Shown here one piece after another: positions 25,376 to 32,017 of a stretch of 36,319 bases of DNA. Location of the stretch: the NCBI GenBank assembly GCA_020200135.1, contig JAIVJI010000065.1:1-36319 (forward strand), given 5' to 3'. Origin of the DNA: Acidobacteriota bacterium. GTDB taxonomy: Bacteria > Acidobacteriota > Blastocatellia > Pyrinomonadales > Pyrinomonadaceae. Positions within the stretch are counted from its first letter, which is position 1, and every line of letters begins with the position of its first letter. The translations under genes and the position numbers were made by a program. A model generated the notes under the pieces. That model made no database searches, was not told the origin of the DNA, and saw only the letters and a list, made by a program, of their open reading frames with translations.

Positions 25376-25544
25376 GACCGCCAAAGATGACGGGGAGGGG
25401 CGGCCGTGGTTGGAGGGCGCCCCCCCTTCTTTCCGCCCGGCCGCCTGTGCCAGCCGGCTACCCGGCCTAGTCTTCGAAGCGGGCGCCGTCGACGACCACG
25501 CGGGGCTTGACATCCCACACCTTCTCGTCGTCTTAGGTGACGAT

Positions 25545-25573
25545 TTGACATTTAACCGCCGCGGGGATAATCT
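25545..25573 (+). promoter_or_regulatory. Sigma-70-type promoter for the lysyl-oxidase gene
   Basis: TTGACA at 25545-25550, an exact 17-base spacer, then TAATCT at 25568-25573. This predicts a start near 25580 and a leader of ~130 bases before the TTG at 25709. It is the best housekeeping-type promoter in the window. Confidence 0.65.
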
Positions 25574-25708
25574 CGCGCGCGCCTTTCGAAGACGTTACCC
25601 AGCGGTCACGGAGCCCGGCCTCACTTTTCACCTACTCAGCCAAGGTTAAGCGCCGCCGCCCCCGGGGGCGCCGACCCCTAGTCCGACACACCAACGGAGG
25701 AAACTGTT

Positions 25709-26581
25709 TTGAAGAAAAGAATCGCCTTGACCCTCGCCCTAGCCTTTCTCGGCACGGGCGCGTTCCTGTTCTCCCGCACCGCCGCCGTCGGCACCGCCCA
25801 GTCGGTCGGCATGCCCGACCTCGTCGTGCGCGCCGAGACCCTGGGCGACCAGTGGGTCGTCCGCGATGAGAACCTCAGCGCGAACTTCTGTAGCGTCATC
25901 GAGGGCGGCGTCACGCCGGGCGTGCGCAAGCTCCTGCGCTTCACCGTCATGACCGCCAACGTCGGCACGGCGGACCTGCACGTCGGCGACCCCAACGACC
26001 CGAAGAACGCCAACCTCTTCGAGTTCGCCGACTGCCACGGCCACCACCACTTCAAGAACTACGCCACGTACGAACTTGTCGACCCGCGCACGGGCAAGGT
26101 CTGGCGCGCGGCCAAGCGCGGCTTCTGCATGTTGGACACCGACCCCAACCCGGCCTGGTACCCGACCGGCGCCCCGAAGGCCTTCAAGTACCGCTCCTGC
26201 GGCGCCATCGGCGTCCCCGGCAACCAGGGCATCTCGGTGGGCTGGACCGACACCTACCGCTTCACCCTGGGCGGCCAGTACTTCGTCCTCGACGGCGGCG
26301 ACGGCCAGGAGCCCGTGCCCGCGGGCGAGTACGTGATACGCATCCACGCCAACCCGCCGTTCGCGGCGAAGAAGGGCCAGGCCTGCCCGAACCGCGACTC
26401 CTTCGGCCTCTGCCACACGCTGCCCGAGTCGAACTACGACAACAACATCGCGACGGCCAGCATCCAGGTCCCGGATCACCCGGGCCGCGACGGTGTCGGC
26501 CCGCTCAAAGGCTCCGAGCACGTGACGGACGAGAAGCCCGAGCACTGCGACACCTGCAACGACAACAACGGCAACGACTAG
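25709..26581 (+). CDS. Bacterial lysyl-oxidase homologue (copper amine oxidase, LTQ type)
   Basis: TTG start with GGAGG at 25696-25700. The 290-residue protein has a signal peptide (to ~30) and then the lysyl-oxidase catalytic domain. Copper-site histidines H110, H112-H114 are in ADCHGHHHFKNYATYELVD. K136 in WRAAKRGFCMLDT aligns with the Lys, and Y183 in GWTDTYRFTLGGQYF with the Tyr, that form lysine tyrosylquinone in animal LOX. ESNYDNNIATASIQV matches the C-terminal DYTNN segment. It would oxidise lysine or other amines to aldehydes with H2O2 release outside the cytoplasm. The acidic Asn/Asp tail NDNNGND is unusual. It has its own promoter and terminator, and lies beside copper-handling genes that could supply or sense its metal. 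Confidence 0.88.
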   Translation: MKKRIALTLALAFLGTGAFLFSRTAAVGTAQSVGMPDLVVRAETLGDQWVVRDENLSANFCSVIEGGVTPGVRKLLRFTVMTANVGTADLHVGDPNDPKNANLFEFADCHGHHHFKNYATYELVDPRTGKVWRAAKRGFCMLDTDPNPAWYPTGAPKAFKYRSCGAIGVPGNQGISVGWTDTYRFTLGGQYFVLDGGDGQEPVPAGEYVIRIHANPPFAAKKGQACPNRDSFGLCHTLPESNYDNNIATASIQVPDHPGRDGVGPLKGSEHVTDEKPEHCDTCNDNNGND

Positions 26582-26606
26582 CCGCGCCCCGGCTCGACTG
26601 CAAAGG

Positions 26607-26650
26607 GCGGGCGCGGGTGATACGCCGTATCACCCGCGCCCGCTCTTTTT
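26607..26650 (+). terminator. Rho-independent terminator of the lysyl-oxidase gene
   Basis: An 18-bp perfect stem (26607-26624 with 26626-26643) is followed immediately by TCTTTTT at 26644-26650. It is the only canonical stem plus T-tract in the window. A second, 8-bp stem (26654-26661 with 26668-26675) could serve the opposing cupredoxin operon. Confidence 0.85.
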
Positions 26651-26725
26651 CCTGCCCCGCCGCCGCGGGCGGGGCGGCGGCGTGTAAGTTTACGAGTGCG
26701 CGCGAGGCCGCCCCGGCCGGCGCGC

Positions 26726-27103
26726 TTAACGGACGATGAGTTTCCCCTTGTACATGTTCATGCCGCAGGTGAACTCGTACTCGCCCGGCTGCTGCGGCGT
26801 GATCTCTATGCCGACCGGCGTGTTCTCGGGCAGGTGGGCGCGTTTGCCGAACTCCGGCAGTACGACCTCCTCGCCGCACATCGAAGCCTCGCGCCGGGTG
26901 AAGTTCAGGCGGAGCGGGCGCCCGGCCTCGACGACGATGGAGGCGGGCTGGTAGCCGCCCCTGACCGTCACGTCCACCTCCTGGACGCCGCCCGCGCCGA
27001 CGCCGGCCGAGACCGACTCGCCCTTCCACAGCCAGAAGTACCAGACTATCCAGCCGATGACGCCGAAGCCGATCAGCGTAACAGCTATCTGCGTCGCGTT
27101 CAC
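26726..27103 (-). CDS. Membrane-anchored cupredoxin-like protein
   Basis: 125 residues with GTG start, AGGAGG 7 bases upstream and a 4-base overlap with the ATPase stop (GTGA). One N-terminal transmembrane helix (~5-25) is followed by a periplasmic cupredoxin_1 domain at ~40-125. Likely Cu ligands are C76 in REASMCGEEVVLPEFGKRAH and C113/M115/M117 in GEYEFTCGMNMYKGKLIV. Such proteins accept or buffer copper exported by the cognate P-type ATPase, a role inferred from operon position and ligands. Confidence 0.9.
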   Translation of the reverse strand: MNATQIAVTLIGFGVIGWIVWYFWLWKGESVSAGVGAGGVQEVDVTVRGGYQPASIVVEAGRPLRLNFTRREASMCGEEVVLPEFGKRAHLPENTPVGIEITPQQPGEYEFTCGMNMYKGKLIVR

Positions 27104-29628
27104 GACCTCACCTCCTTAGCGGGCCGCGGCTCGAAGAGCCGCAGCCGGTTCGCGTTCGTCACCACCGTGATGCTCGAGGCCGCCATCGCCGCGCCGGCGA
27201 TGATCGGCGAGAGCAGCACCCCCAGGACGGGGAACAGCACACCGGCCGCCACGGGGATGCCCAGCACGTTGTAGATAAAGGCGCCGAACAGGTTCTGCTT
27301 GATGTTCCGCAGCGTCGCGCGCGACACCTCGATGGCCGTCACCACGCCGCGAAGGCTCCCGCCGACGAGGGTGACGTCTGCCGCCTCGATGGCGACATCG
27401 GTCCCCGTCCCGATGGCGAAACCTACGTCGGCCTGAGCGAGCGCCGGCGCGTCGTTGATGCCGTCGCCCACCATCCCGACCAGCCGCGCGCCCCGCCCGC
27501 CGCGCTCCTTCTCCGGGAGCCCTTCGGCCTGGAGGCGCTCCACCTGGCGGGCCTTCTCCTCGGGGAGGACTTCCGCCAGCACGCGGGTGATGCCGGCCTG
27601 CCGGGCGATCGCCTTCGCGGTGCGCTCGTTGTCGCCTGTCATCATCACCACCTCGATGCCCATCGACTGCAGGGCGCGCACGGCCGCGGCGGAGTCCTCC
27701 TTGAGCGTGTCGGCGACCCCGACGACGCCCGCCGCGCGGCCGTCGACCGCCACGAACATGGGCGTCTTGCCCTCGTCGGCCAGGCCGGCGGCCAGGGCCT
27801 CGAACTCACCCGCCGCGACACCCTCCCGGTCCATCAGCTTGCGGTTGCCGACCGCCACCCGGCGGCCTTCCACGACGGCCTCGACCCCGTGGCCGGGGAC
27901 GGCGTCGAACCGCCCCGGCTCGCCCAGCTCGACCCCGCGGTCGCGGGCGCCGCGGACGATGGCCTCCGCGAGCGGGTGCTCGCTCCTGCGGTCGGCGACA
28001 GCCGCCAGCCGCAGCAGCTCCTCCTCGGAGAAGCCGCCGAGCGGGAGCACGTCCGTTAACTCGGGCTTGCCCTTCGTGATGGTGCCCGTCTTGTCGAGCA
28101 CCACCACCTCGAGCCGCGAGGCGGTCTCCAGCGCCTCGCCGTTGCGGATGAGCACGCCGTGCTCGGCCGCCTTGCCGACCCCGACCATCAGGCTGATGGG
28201 CGTCGCCAGTCCCAGCGCACACGGGCAGGCGATGACCAGCACCGCCACCGTCGTGACGACGGCGAAGTTCACCGCGGGGTCCGGCCCGAAGTTGAACCAC
28301 GCGAGGAAGGTCACCACCGCGATGACCATCACCGAGGGCACGAAGTACGAAGAGACCTTGTCGACGAGCCTGCCGATGGGGGGCTTGGAGCTCTGCGCCT
28401 GCTCGACCATCTGCACGATGCGCGCGAGCGCCGTGTCGGCCCCGACCTTCGTCGCGCGGAAGGTGAAGGCGCCCGTCTTGTTGACGCTCGAGCCGATGAC
28501 CGCGTCCCCCGACTTCTTGTCGACGGGGACCGACTCGCCAGTCACGATAGACTCGTCCAGGGCCGACTCGCCTTCGAGTATGACCCCGTCCACCGGGACC
28601 TTCTCGCCGGGCCGCACGAGCACCGTGTCGCCGACGACCACCTCCTCGACGGGGACGTCCAACTCGCGGCCGTCCCGCACGACGCGGGCGGTCCTGGCCT
28701 GCAGCTCCAGCAGCTTCTTGAGCGCGGCGCTCGAACGGCTCTTGGCCCTCAGCTCCAGCGCCTGCCCCAGCAGGATGAGCGCGATGACGATGACAGCCAC
28801 CTCGAAGTACATCCCCGTCGTGCCCTCGGGGAAGAGCCGCGGGGCGAGGACCGCCACCGTCGAGTAGGCCCAGGCCGCGCCCGTGCCGAGCGCGACCAGC
28901 GTGTCCATGTTCGTGTTGTGGTTGAGCAGTCCGTTCCGGGCGCTCTCGAAGAACTGCCGGCCCGACCACAGGAGCACCGGCAGCGTCACGACCGCCGAGA
29001 CTATGCCGATTAGGCGGTGATAAGGCATGAGCGCGTGGCGCCACGCGGGGACGAACTCCGCGAACATCAGGAGCAGGAGCGGTAGTCCGACGGCCGCCGC
29101 GAACCAGAACTTCCGCATCATGGTGCGGTAGCTCTGCTCCTGCGCCTCCTCCGCGCCGGCGTGGTGCGGGACCCCGTGCTTAGGCGCGGTCCTTACGTGG
29201 TCGTGTTCAGGGTGCCCGGCGTGCGCGCGCCCCGTCCCTAAGGCGGCGTCAGCGGATCCGGCTTTGCCGGGCGAAGCCGCGCGTGCCGGAGACAACTGCA
29301 CGGGCGCCGTCACGGCCGCAGACGGCGCGCCCGCCGCCGCCATGCTCCCGCAGCAGCTCGCCCGCGGGGTCTCAACGGCCGGTCGCTCTTTACCGATCTG
29401 GGCGGGGGCGCAGCAGCTCGCCCCGGCCGCCGCCTCGCCGGCCCCGGCGGAGTCGAACTTCTCCTTGCAGCCTGGCGAGCAGAAGTAGTGCCGCACCCCG
29501 TCCCGCTCGCTCGTGCCGGCCGCCCGCGCGGGGTCCACCTTCATCCCGCACACGGGGTCGACGAACTCCTCTTTGATCACCTTTGTCGCCTGCATCTTCA
29601 TGCCCCCTTCGGGCTCTTTACCTTTCAC
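27100..29628 (-). CDS. copA: Cu(I)-translocating P1B-type ATPase with N-terminal YHS domain
   Basis: 842 residues. N-terminal YHS domain (DPVCGMKVDPARAAGTSERD, C-x3-C of FCSPGC, ~24-58) replaces the usual HMA domain. Two SCC motifs and a His-rich segment (HAGHPEHDHV, PHHAG) precede the membrane part. Catalytic landmarks: TGES 363-366, CPC 468-470, phosphorylated D in DKTGT 512-516, HP 551-552, TGDN 664-667, GDGINDAPAL 721-730. YN (FIYNVLGIP) and MAASS signature helices identify the P1B-1 Cu+/Ag+ class. It exports cytosolic Cu(I). The GTG start overlaps the merR stop (GTGA); an ATG at 29601 with GAAGGGGG upstream is an alternative. Middle gene of merR-copA-cupredoxin. Confidence 0.95.
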   Translation of the reverse strand: MKGKEPEGGMKMQATKVIKEEFVDPVCGMKVDPARAAGTSERDGVRHYFCSPGCKEKFDSAGAGEAAAGASCCAPAQIGKERPAVETPRASCCGSMAAAGAPSAAVTAPVQLSPARAASPGKAGSADAALGTGRAHAGHPEHDHVRTAPKHGVPHHAGAEEAQEQSYRTMMRKFWFAAAVGLPLLLLMFAEFVPAWRHALMPYHRLIGIVSAVVTLPVLLWSGRQFFESARNGLLNHNTNMDTLVALGTGAAWAYSTVAVLAPRLFPEGTTGMYFEVAVIVIALILLGQALELRAKSRSSAALKKLLELQARTARVVRDGRELDVPVEEVVVGDTVLVRPGEKVPVDGVILEGESALDESIVTGESVPVDKKSGDAVIGSSVNKTGAFTFRATKVGADTALARIVQMVEQAQSSKPPIGRLVDKVSSYFVPSVMVIAVVTFLAWFNFGPDPAVNFAVVTTVAVLVIACPCALGLATPISLMVGVGKAAEHGVLIRNGEALETASRLEVVVLDKTGTITKGKPELTDVLPLGGFSEEELLRLAAVADRRSEHPLAEAIVRGARDRGVELGEPGRFDAVPGHGVEAVVEGRRVAVGNRKLMDREGVAAGEFEALAAGLADEGKTPMFVAVDGRAAGVVGVADTLKEDSAAAVRALQSMGIEVVMMTGDNERTAKAIARQAGITRVLAEVLPEEKARQVERLQAEGLPEKERGGRGARLVGMVGDGINDAPALAQADVGFAIGTGTDVAIEAADVTLVGGSLRGVVTAIEVSRATLRNIKQNLFGAFIYNVLGIPVAAGVLFPVLGVLLSPIIAGAAMAASSITVVTNANRLRLFEPRPAKEVRS

Positions 29629-30077
29629 GCGCCCCGTTTACCGCGCTTCAGCCCTTCCGTCTTGTCATGGCACCCGTGGCCGACGTCCGAACTCTCGATG
29701 AGGCCGCAGATGTGGCCGGGCGCGCGCCCCACCTTGTCCCACTCTTCGAGCGTGGTCTTCAGCTCTTTGCGGTAACGGTGCAGCTCGCGCAGCCGCGCGT
29801 CCAATTCTTCCATCCGGTGCCGGACGATTTCGCGCACCTCGTCGCAGGGGCTCTGGCCCTTGCGCGCGTCGTCGATGATCTGCCTGATCTCGTCGAGCGA
29901 GAAGCCGAGCGCCTGCGCCTGCTTGATGAAGGCGAGCCGCTCAAGCACGTCCTCGCCGTAGACCCTGTAGCCGCTGTAGGTGCGCGCGGGGCTGTCGAGC
30001 AGCCCCGACTTCTCGTAGAAGCGGAGCGCCTCGATGCCGATCCCGCTCCTCTTCGAGACGTCCCCGATCTTCAGCAT
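29625..30077 (-). CDS. MerR-family metal-responsive regulator
   Basis: I use ATG 30077 (150 residues) because AGGAG lies upstream and the DNA-binding domain starts at once (MLKIGDVSKRSGIGIEALRF, YEKSGLL, then the wing SGYRVYGEDVLERLAFIKQA). Tandem GTG codons at 30134 are alternatives adding 19 residues. A long dimerisation helix follows. Cysteines sit at its start (SPCDEV) and after it (GHICGLIES, GHGCHD), the arrangement of heavy-metal members, closer to PbrR/CadR than to CueR's C-x7-C loop. It would bind the 30163-30194 promoter and untwist its 20-base spacer when metal binds, activating merR-copA-cupredoxin. Confidence 0.9.
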   Translation of the reverse strand: MLKIGDVSKRSGIGIEALRFYEKSGLLDSPARTYSGYRVYGEDVLERLAFIKQAQALGFSLDEIRQIIDDARKGQSPCDEVREIVRHRMEELDARLRELHRYRKELKTTLEEWDKVGRAPGHICGLIESSDVGHGCHDKTEGLKRGKRGA

Positions 30078-30162
30078 CCGCCGCTCCTGCTCGTCGTCCA
30101 CCACCGCCGTGCCACGCTTCATCTCCCGCACCACTTTTGCCCCCCCGTCTCAAGATGCGTCC

Positions 30163-30194
30163 AGTATACAGCCTGTAGTCCACTACAGAGTCAA
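30163..30194 (-). promoter_or_regulatory. MerR-type promoter/operator of the merR-copA operon
   Basis: On the minus strand: TTGACT (30194-30189), a 20-base spacer, TATACT (30168-30163). The spacer contains the perfect dyad CTGTAGT-2-ACTACAG (30173-30188). Overlong 19-20-base spacers with a centred dyad are the signature of MerR-activated promoters, and this resembles MerR/CadR/ZntR-class sites. It predicts a start about 20 bases before the first GTG of the regulator frame. Confidence 0.9.
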
Positions 30195-30221
30195 CAGGTA
30201 TTTTGCGCGGGTCTGAAAAAT

Positions 30222-30337
30222 TTATGGCGGGAGTCCCTTCCACTCCTCGAGCCCGCCCTCGTAGCCGAGGACGTTCGTGTAGCCGCGCGACTCCCCTCGA
30301 CCTGCATCTTGCAGATCGGGTCGACATGTTTAGCCAT
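30222..30337 (-). pseudogene. YHS/rhodanese gene collapsed by internal deletion
   Basis: ATG 30337 has a good GGGGGAGAGGG leader and encodes MAKHVDPICKMQVE, the start of a YHS metal-binding domain. It breaks off after 14 residues. Two bases out of frame follows SRGYTNVLGYEGGLEEWKG, then LPP and TAA at 30224-30222, the last strand and helix of a rhodanese domain. Deletion of the middle has fused the start of one domain to the end of another. The deleted gene or genes may have been one YHS-rhodanese protein or two neighbours. The MerR-type promoter at 30398-30429 still sits upstream. Confidence 0.6.
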
Positions 30338-30397
30338 CACCCTCTCCCCCTCTGTGTTCCCGGGCCGCTTTTAGTCGCCGGCCCGGTCCGTGTCCTC

Positions 30398-30429
30398 ATG
30401 CTAAATCCGGTACTCGTCTACAGGGTCAA
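30398..30429 (-). promoter_or_regulatory. Second MerR-type promoter/operator
   Basis: On the minus strand: TTGACC (30429-30424), a 20-base spacer, TAGCAT (30403-30398). The spacer begins CTGTAG like the first site and has a weaker dyad (CCTGTA...TACCGG, 5 of 6 paired). It drives toward the YHS/rhodanese remnant and then merR, so both could respond to the same regulator. Confidence 0.7.
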
Positions 30430-30448
30430 GGGGTAAACTTTCGGCCCC

Positions 30449-31160
30449 TCACATCCCGCGCCCGGCGCCCCGGCCGCCCAGGCCCACCGTGTACTTGTCC
30501 CCGGCGTAGAGGTCCCTGACGTAGCCGACCGTGTAGGCCCCGACGCGGAACTGCGGGTGCGCGTGCTCGCCGTACCCGAGCTTCCTTAAGTCCTCCGGCC
30601 GCAGGATGTCCTTCTTGTCCACAAGCTCGGCCCGGCCGTAAAGGTAGTTCTTGTCCCGGAAGTTGAGCGTCGACTCCAGCAGGTAGCTGTCGAGTTTGAA
30701 GGTGTGGCCGCTGTGCCCCTCGCGGTTGCGACCCAGATCAGACTCGTCGCCCAGTTGCCGCGCCGGAGCGGGCGGTTGTACTGGATCGAGGCCGTCTGGC
30801 GGTGCGTGTCGCCCCCGTGGAGCAGCTCGGGGTCTTTGAGGAAGCCGTAGGAGTACTGGAAGACTCAGTTCCTGTTGGGCGCGACCGAGACGCGCACCGA
30901 GCGCGAATTCCACGGCCCGGCCTCGAAGCCCCACCTGCCCTCGTCGGGCTCGCGGCCGTTGAAGACAGAGCCCTCGACCTTGAGCCAGCGATAGGTGAAA
31001 CCGGTGGTGAGGACTCCGAAGGCGACGTGCGTCGAGTCCTGAAGGTGGTGCGCGAGCGGCGCCGAAGGGTCAAGCGGGAAAATTCAGGCGCGGCGTAAAA
31101 AAGATTTCGGCGGCTGTAAAGGGCCGGGAGCGGCGTCTCCCAGTATGGCGACAGGGGCAT
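30449..31160 (-). pseudogene. Decayed outer-membrane-type protein of metal-resistance loci
   Basis: Joined across lesions, the minus strand gives a coherent beta-rich protein: YAAPEFSR | LDPSAPLAHHLQDSTHVAFG ... SVFNGREPDEGRWGFEAGPW ... TGA ... VFQYSYGFLKDPELLHGGDT ... NWATSLIW | GRNREGHSGHTFKLDSYLLE ... LYGRAELVDKKDIL ... GYVRDLYAGDKYTVGLGG. I recall intact relatives with QDSTH and NGREPDE motifs from copper and metal loci; no formal name. Lesions: a 1-base loss near 31074-31077, an in-frame TGA at 30865-30867 where relatives have Trp, and a G-run shortened by one at 30732-30734. The signal peptide is also missing. Confidence 0.7.
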
Positions 31161-31173
31161 CGCCGCCGGGAAA

Positions 31174-31368
31174 TCAGTTCCTACGCCTATGGTCAAAGCC
31201 GCCGTCAGCCCGGTCCTTTGTGAAAACTCCGGCCCTCCCCCGCGCGCGTCTCGGGCTGGTCACCTCGTGGTAGAAGTAATAGAGCGCCGTCGCCAGCGCC
31301 CCACAGGCCGCGCCGGCGAGGGCGTAGCGCCAGGCCCCCCTTCTACTACTCCTGCCTTCACCCATCAC
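31174..31368 (-). CDS. Small single-helix membrane protein
   Basis: 64 residues from GTG 31368 (or ATG 31365); GGAGG lies 6 or 9 bases upstream respectively. A short basic N-terminus leads to one transmembrane helix (RYALAGAACGALATALYYFY, ~14-33) and then an Arg-rich tail. The clean Shine-Dalgarno and the helix argue for a real gene. It sits just upstream of the decayed outer-membrane-type gene on the same strand and diverges from the Asn/Ala-rich lipoprotein. The function is unknown, and the tail after ~40 looks low-information, so the 3' part may itself be frayed by the adjacent decay. Confidence 0.45.
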   Translation of the reverse strand: MMGEGRSSRRGAWRYALAGAACGALATALYYFYHEVTSPRRARGRAGVFTKDRADGGFDHRRRN

Positions 31369-31646
31369 GCCTCACCTCCCGGGATTTCACTCGCGGCGGC
31401 TCAGCCACCAGCCTCACCGATTCAAAACGCGTGCCGGCCGCGGGCCGGGTGAAATTCAACGGGCGGCAAGGGGTTGTGCCGCAAATTGCGAGGCCGGCGC
31501 CGAACTTTCGCTTAGTGCGGGTGACGCCAAGACGCCCGCCGTAAGTCGCCCAGCCGGGTGGGGCGTAAGCCCCGCACTCGAATAAAGGCTGCCGCACGCG
31601 CCTTAAAAAAAACATGCATGGGGGTTATGATGCCCGAATAACACAT
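31369..31646. other. Divergent intergenic region with promoter-like element
   Basis: About 280 bases between the small membrane protein and the lipoprotein. On the plus strand TTAAAA (31603-31608), 17 bases, then TATGAT (31626-31631) is a plausible promoter for the lipoprotein, giving a start near 31638 just before the CsoR-type operator. No gene is seen. Confidence 0.45.
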
Positions 31647-31662
31647 TACCCTCGAGGGGTAT
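31647..31662 (+). promoter_or_regulatory. CsoR-type operator before the Asn/Ala-rich lipoprotein
   Basis: TACCCTCGAGGGGTAT, an almost perfect dyad with TACCC and GGGGTA arms. It matches the form of known CsoR operators (for example TACCC-4-GGGGTAT upstream of copZA in Bacillus). It lies between the -10-like box and the ribosome site of the next gene, well placed for repression. A CsoR gene is 0.9 kb downstream. Confidence 0.75.
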
Positions 31663-31675
31663 AGGAGGGAAACCA

Positions 31676-31987
31676 ATGAGAAGACTAGGACTGGCGGCGG
31701 CGCTCGCCCTGGGCGTCCTCTCGGCCGGATGCTCTTCGGCCGACAACTCGAACGCGGCCCGCAACGCCAACACGGCGAACGCGAACGCCGCGAACGCCAA
31801 CACGGCCAACACGGCGGCGACGCCGGCGAACGCCAACGCGGGCGCCGCCGGGAACGCTAACGCCGGGAACGCGAACGCCAACGGCAACGCCAACGCCAAC
31901 GTGCACGGGAACATGAACGCCCGCGACCACGCCAACATGAACATGAACGGGAACGCCCACGGCGGGAACCACAACCGCAAGCAGTAG
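31676..31987 (+). CDS. Asn/Ala tandem-rich lipoprotein with His/Met tail
   Basis: 103 residues; GGAGGG precedes the ATG. Signal sequence with lipobox LGVLSAGC, lipidated Cys at ~19. The rest is almost entirely Asn and Ala in short tandem units (NANTANANAANANTANTAA, then NANAGAAGNANAGNANAN), so disordered. It ends in a segment adding His and Met: VHGNMNARDHANMNMNGNAH, GGNHNRKQ. Asn-rich lipoproteins occur in this bacterial group, but none is characterised to my knowledge. The His/Met tail and the CsoR-type operator immediately upstream point to a copper-induced periplasmic or outer-membrane metal buffer, which is inference. It is monocistronic; the next gene is opposite. Confidence 0.8.
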   Translation: MRRLGLAAALALGVLSAGCSSADNSNAARNANTANANAANANTANTAATPANANAGAAGNANAGNANANGNANANVHGNMNARDHANMNMNGNAHGGNHNRKQ

Positions 31988-32017
31988 GGCCGGCTCGGCC
32001 GGCACTTGGGCGCGCCG

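Larger units (their letters stand above)
25171..25708. other. Intergenic region with antiporter fragment and promoter
   Basis: 538 bases between the divergent AlkB and lysyl-oxidase genes. The left part carries a minus-strand antiporter-tail fragment (see 25255-25375). The right part carries a near-consensus plus-strand promoter at 25545-25573. Nothing else is recognised. Confidence 0.5.

Noticed and set aside
30865..30867. Recoded TGA (selenocysteine or readthrough)
   Set aside because: Two nearby frameshifts and a missing N-terminus in the same gene favour decay; relatives have Trp there and no stem-loop of SECIS type was obvious.
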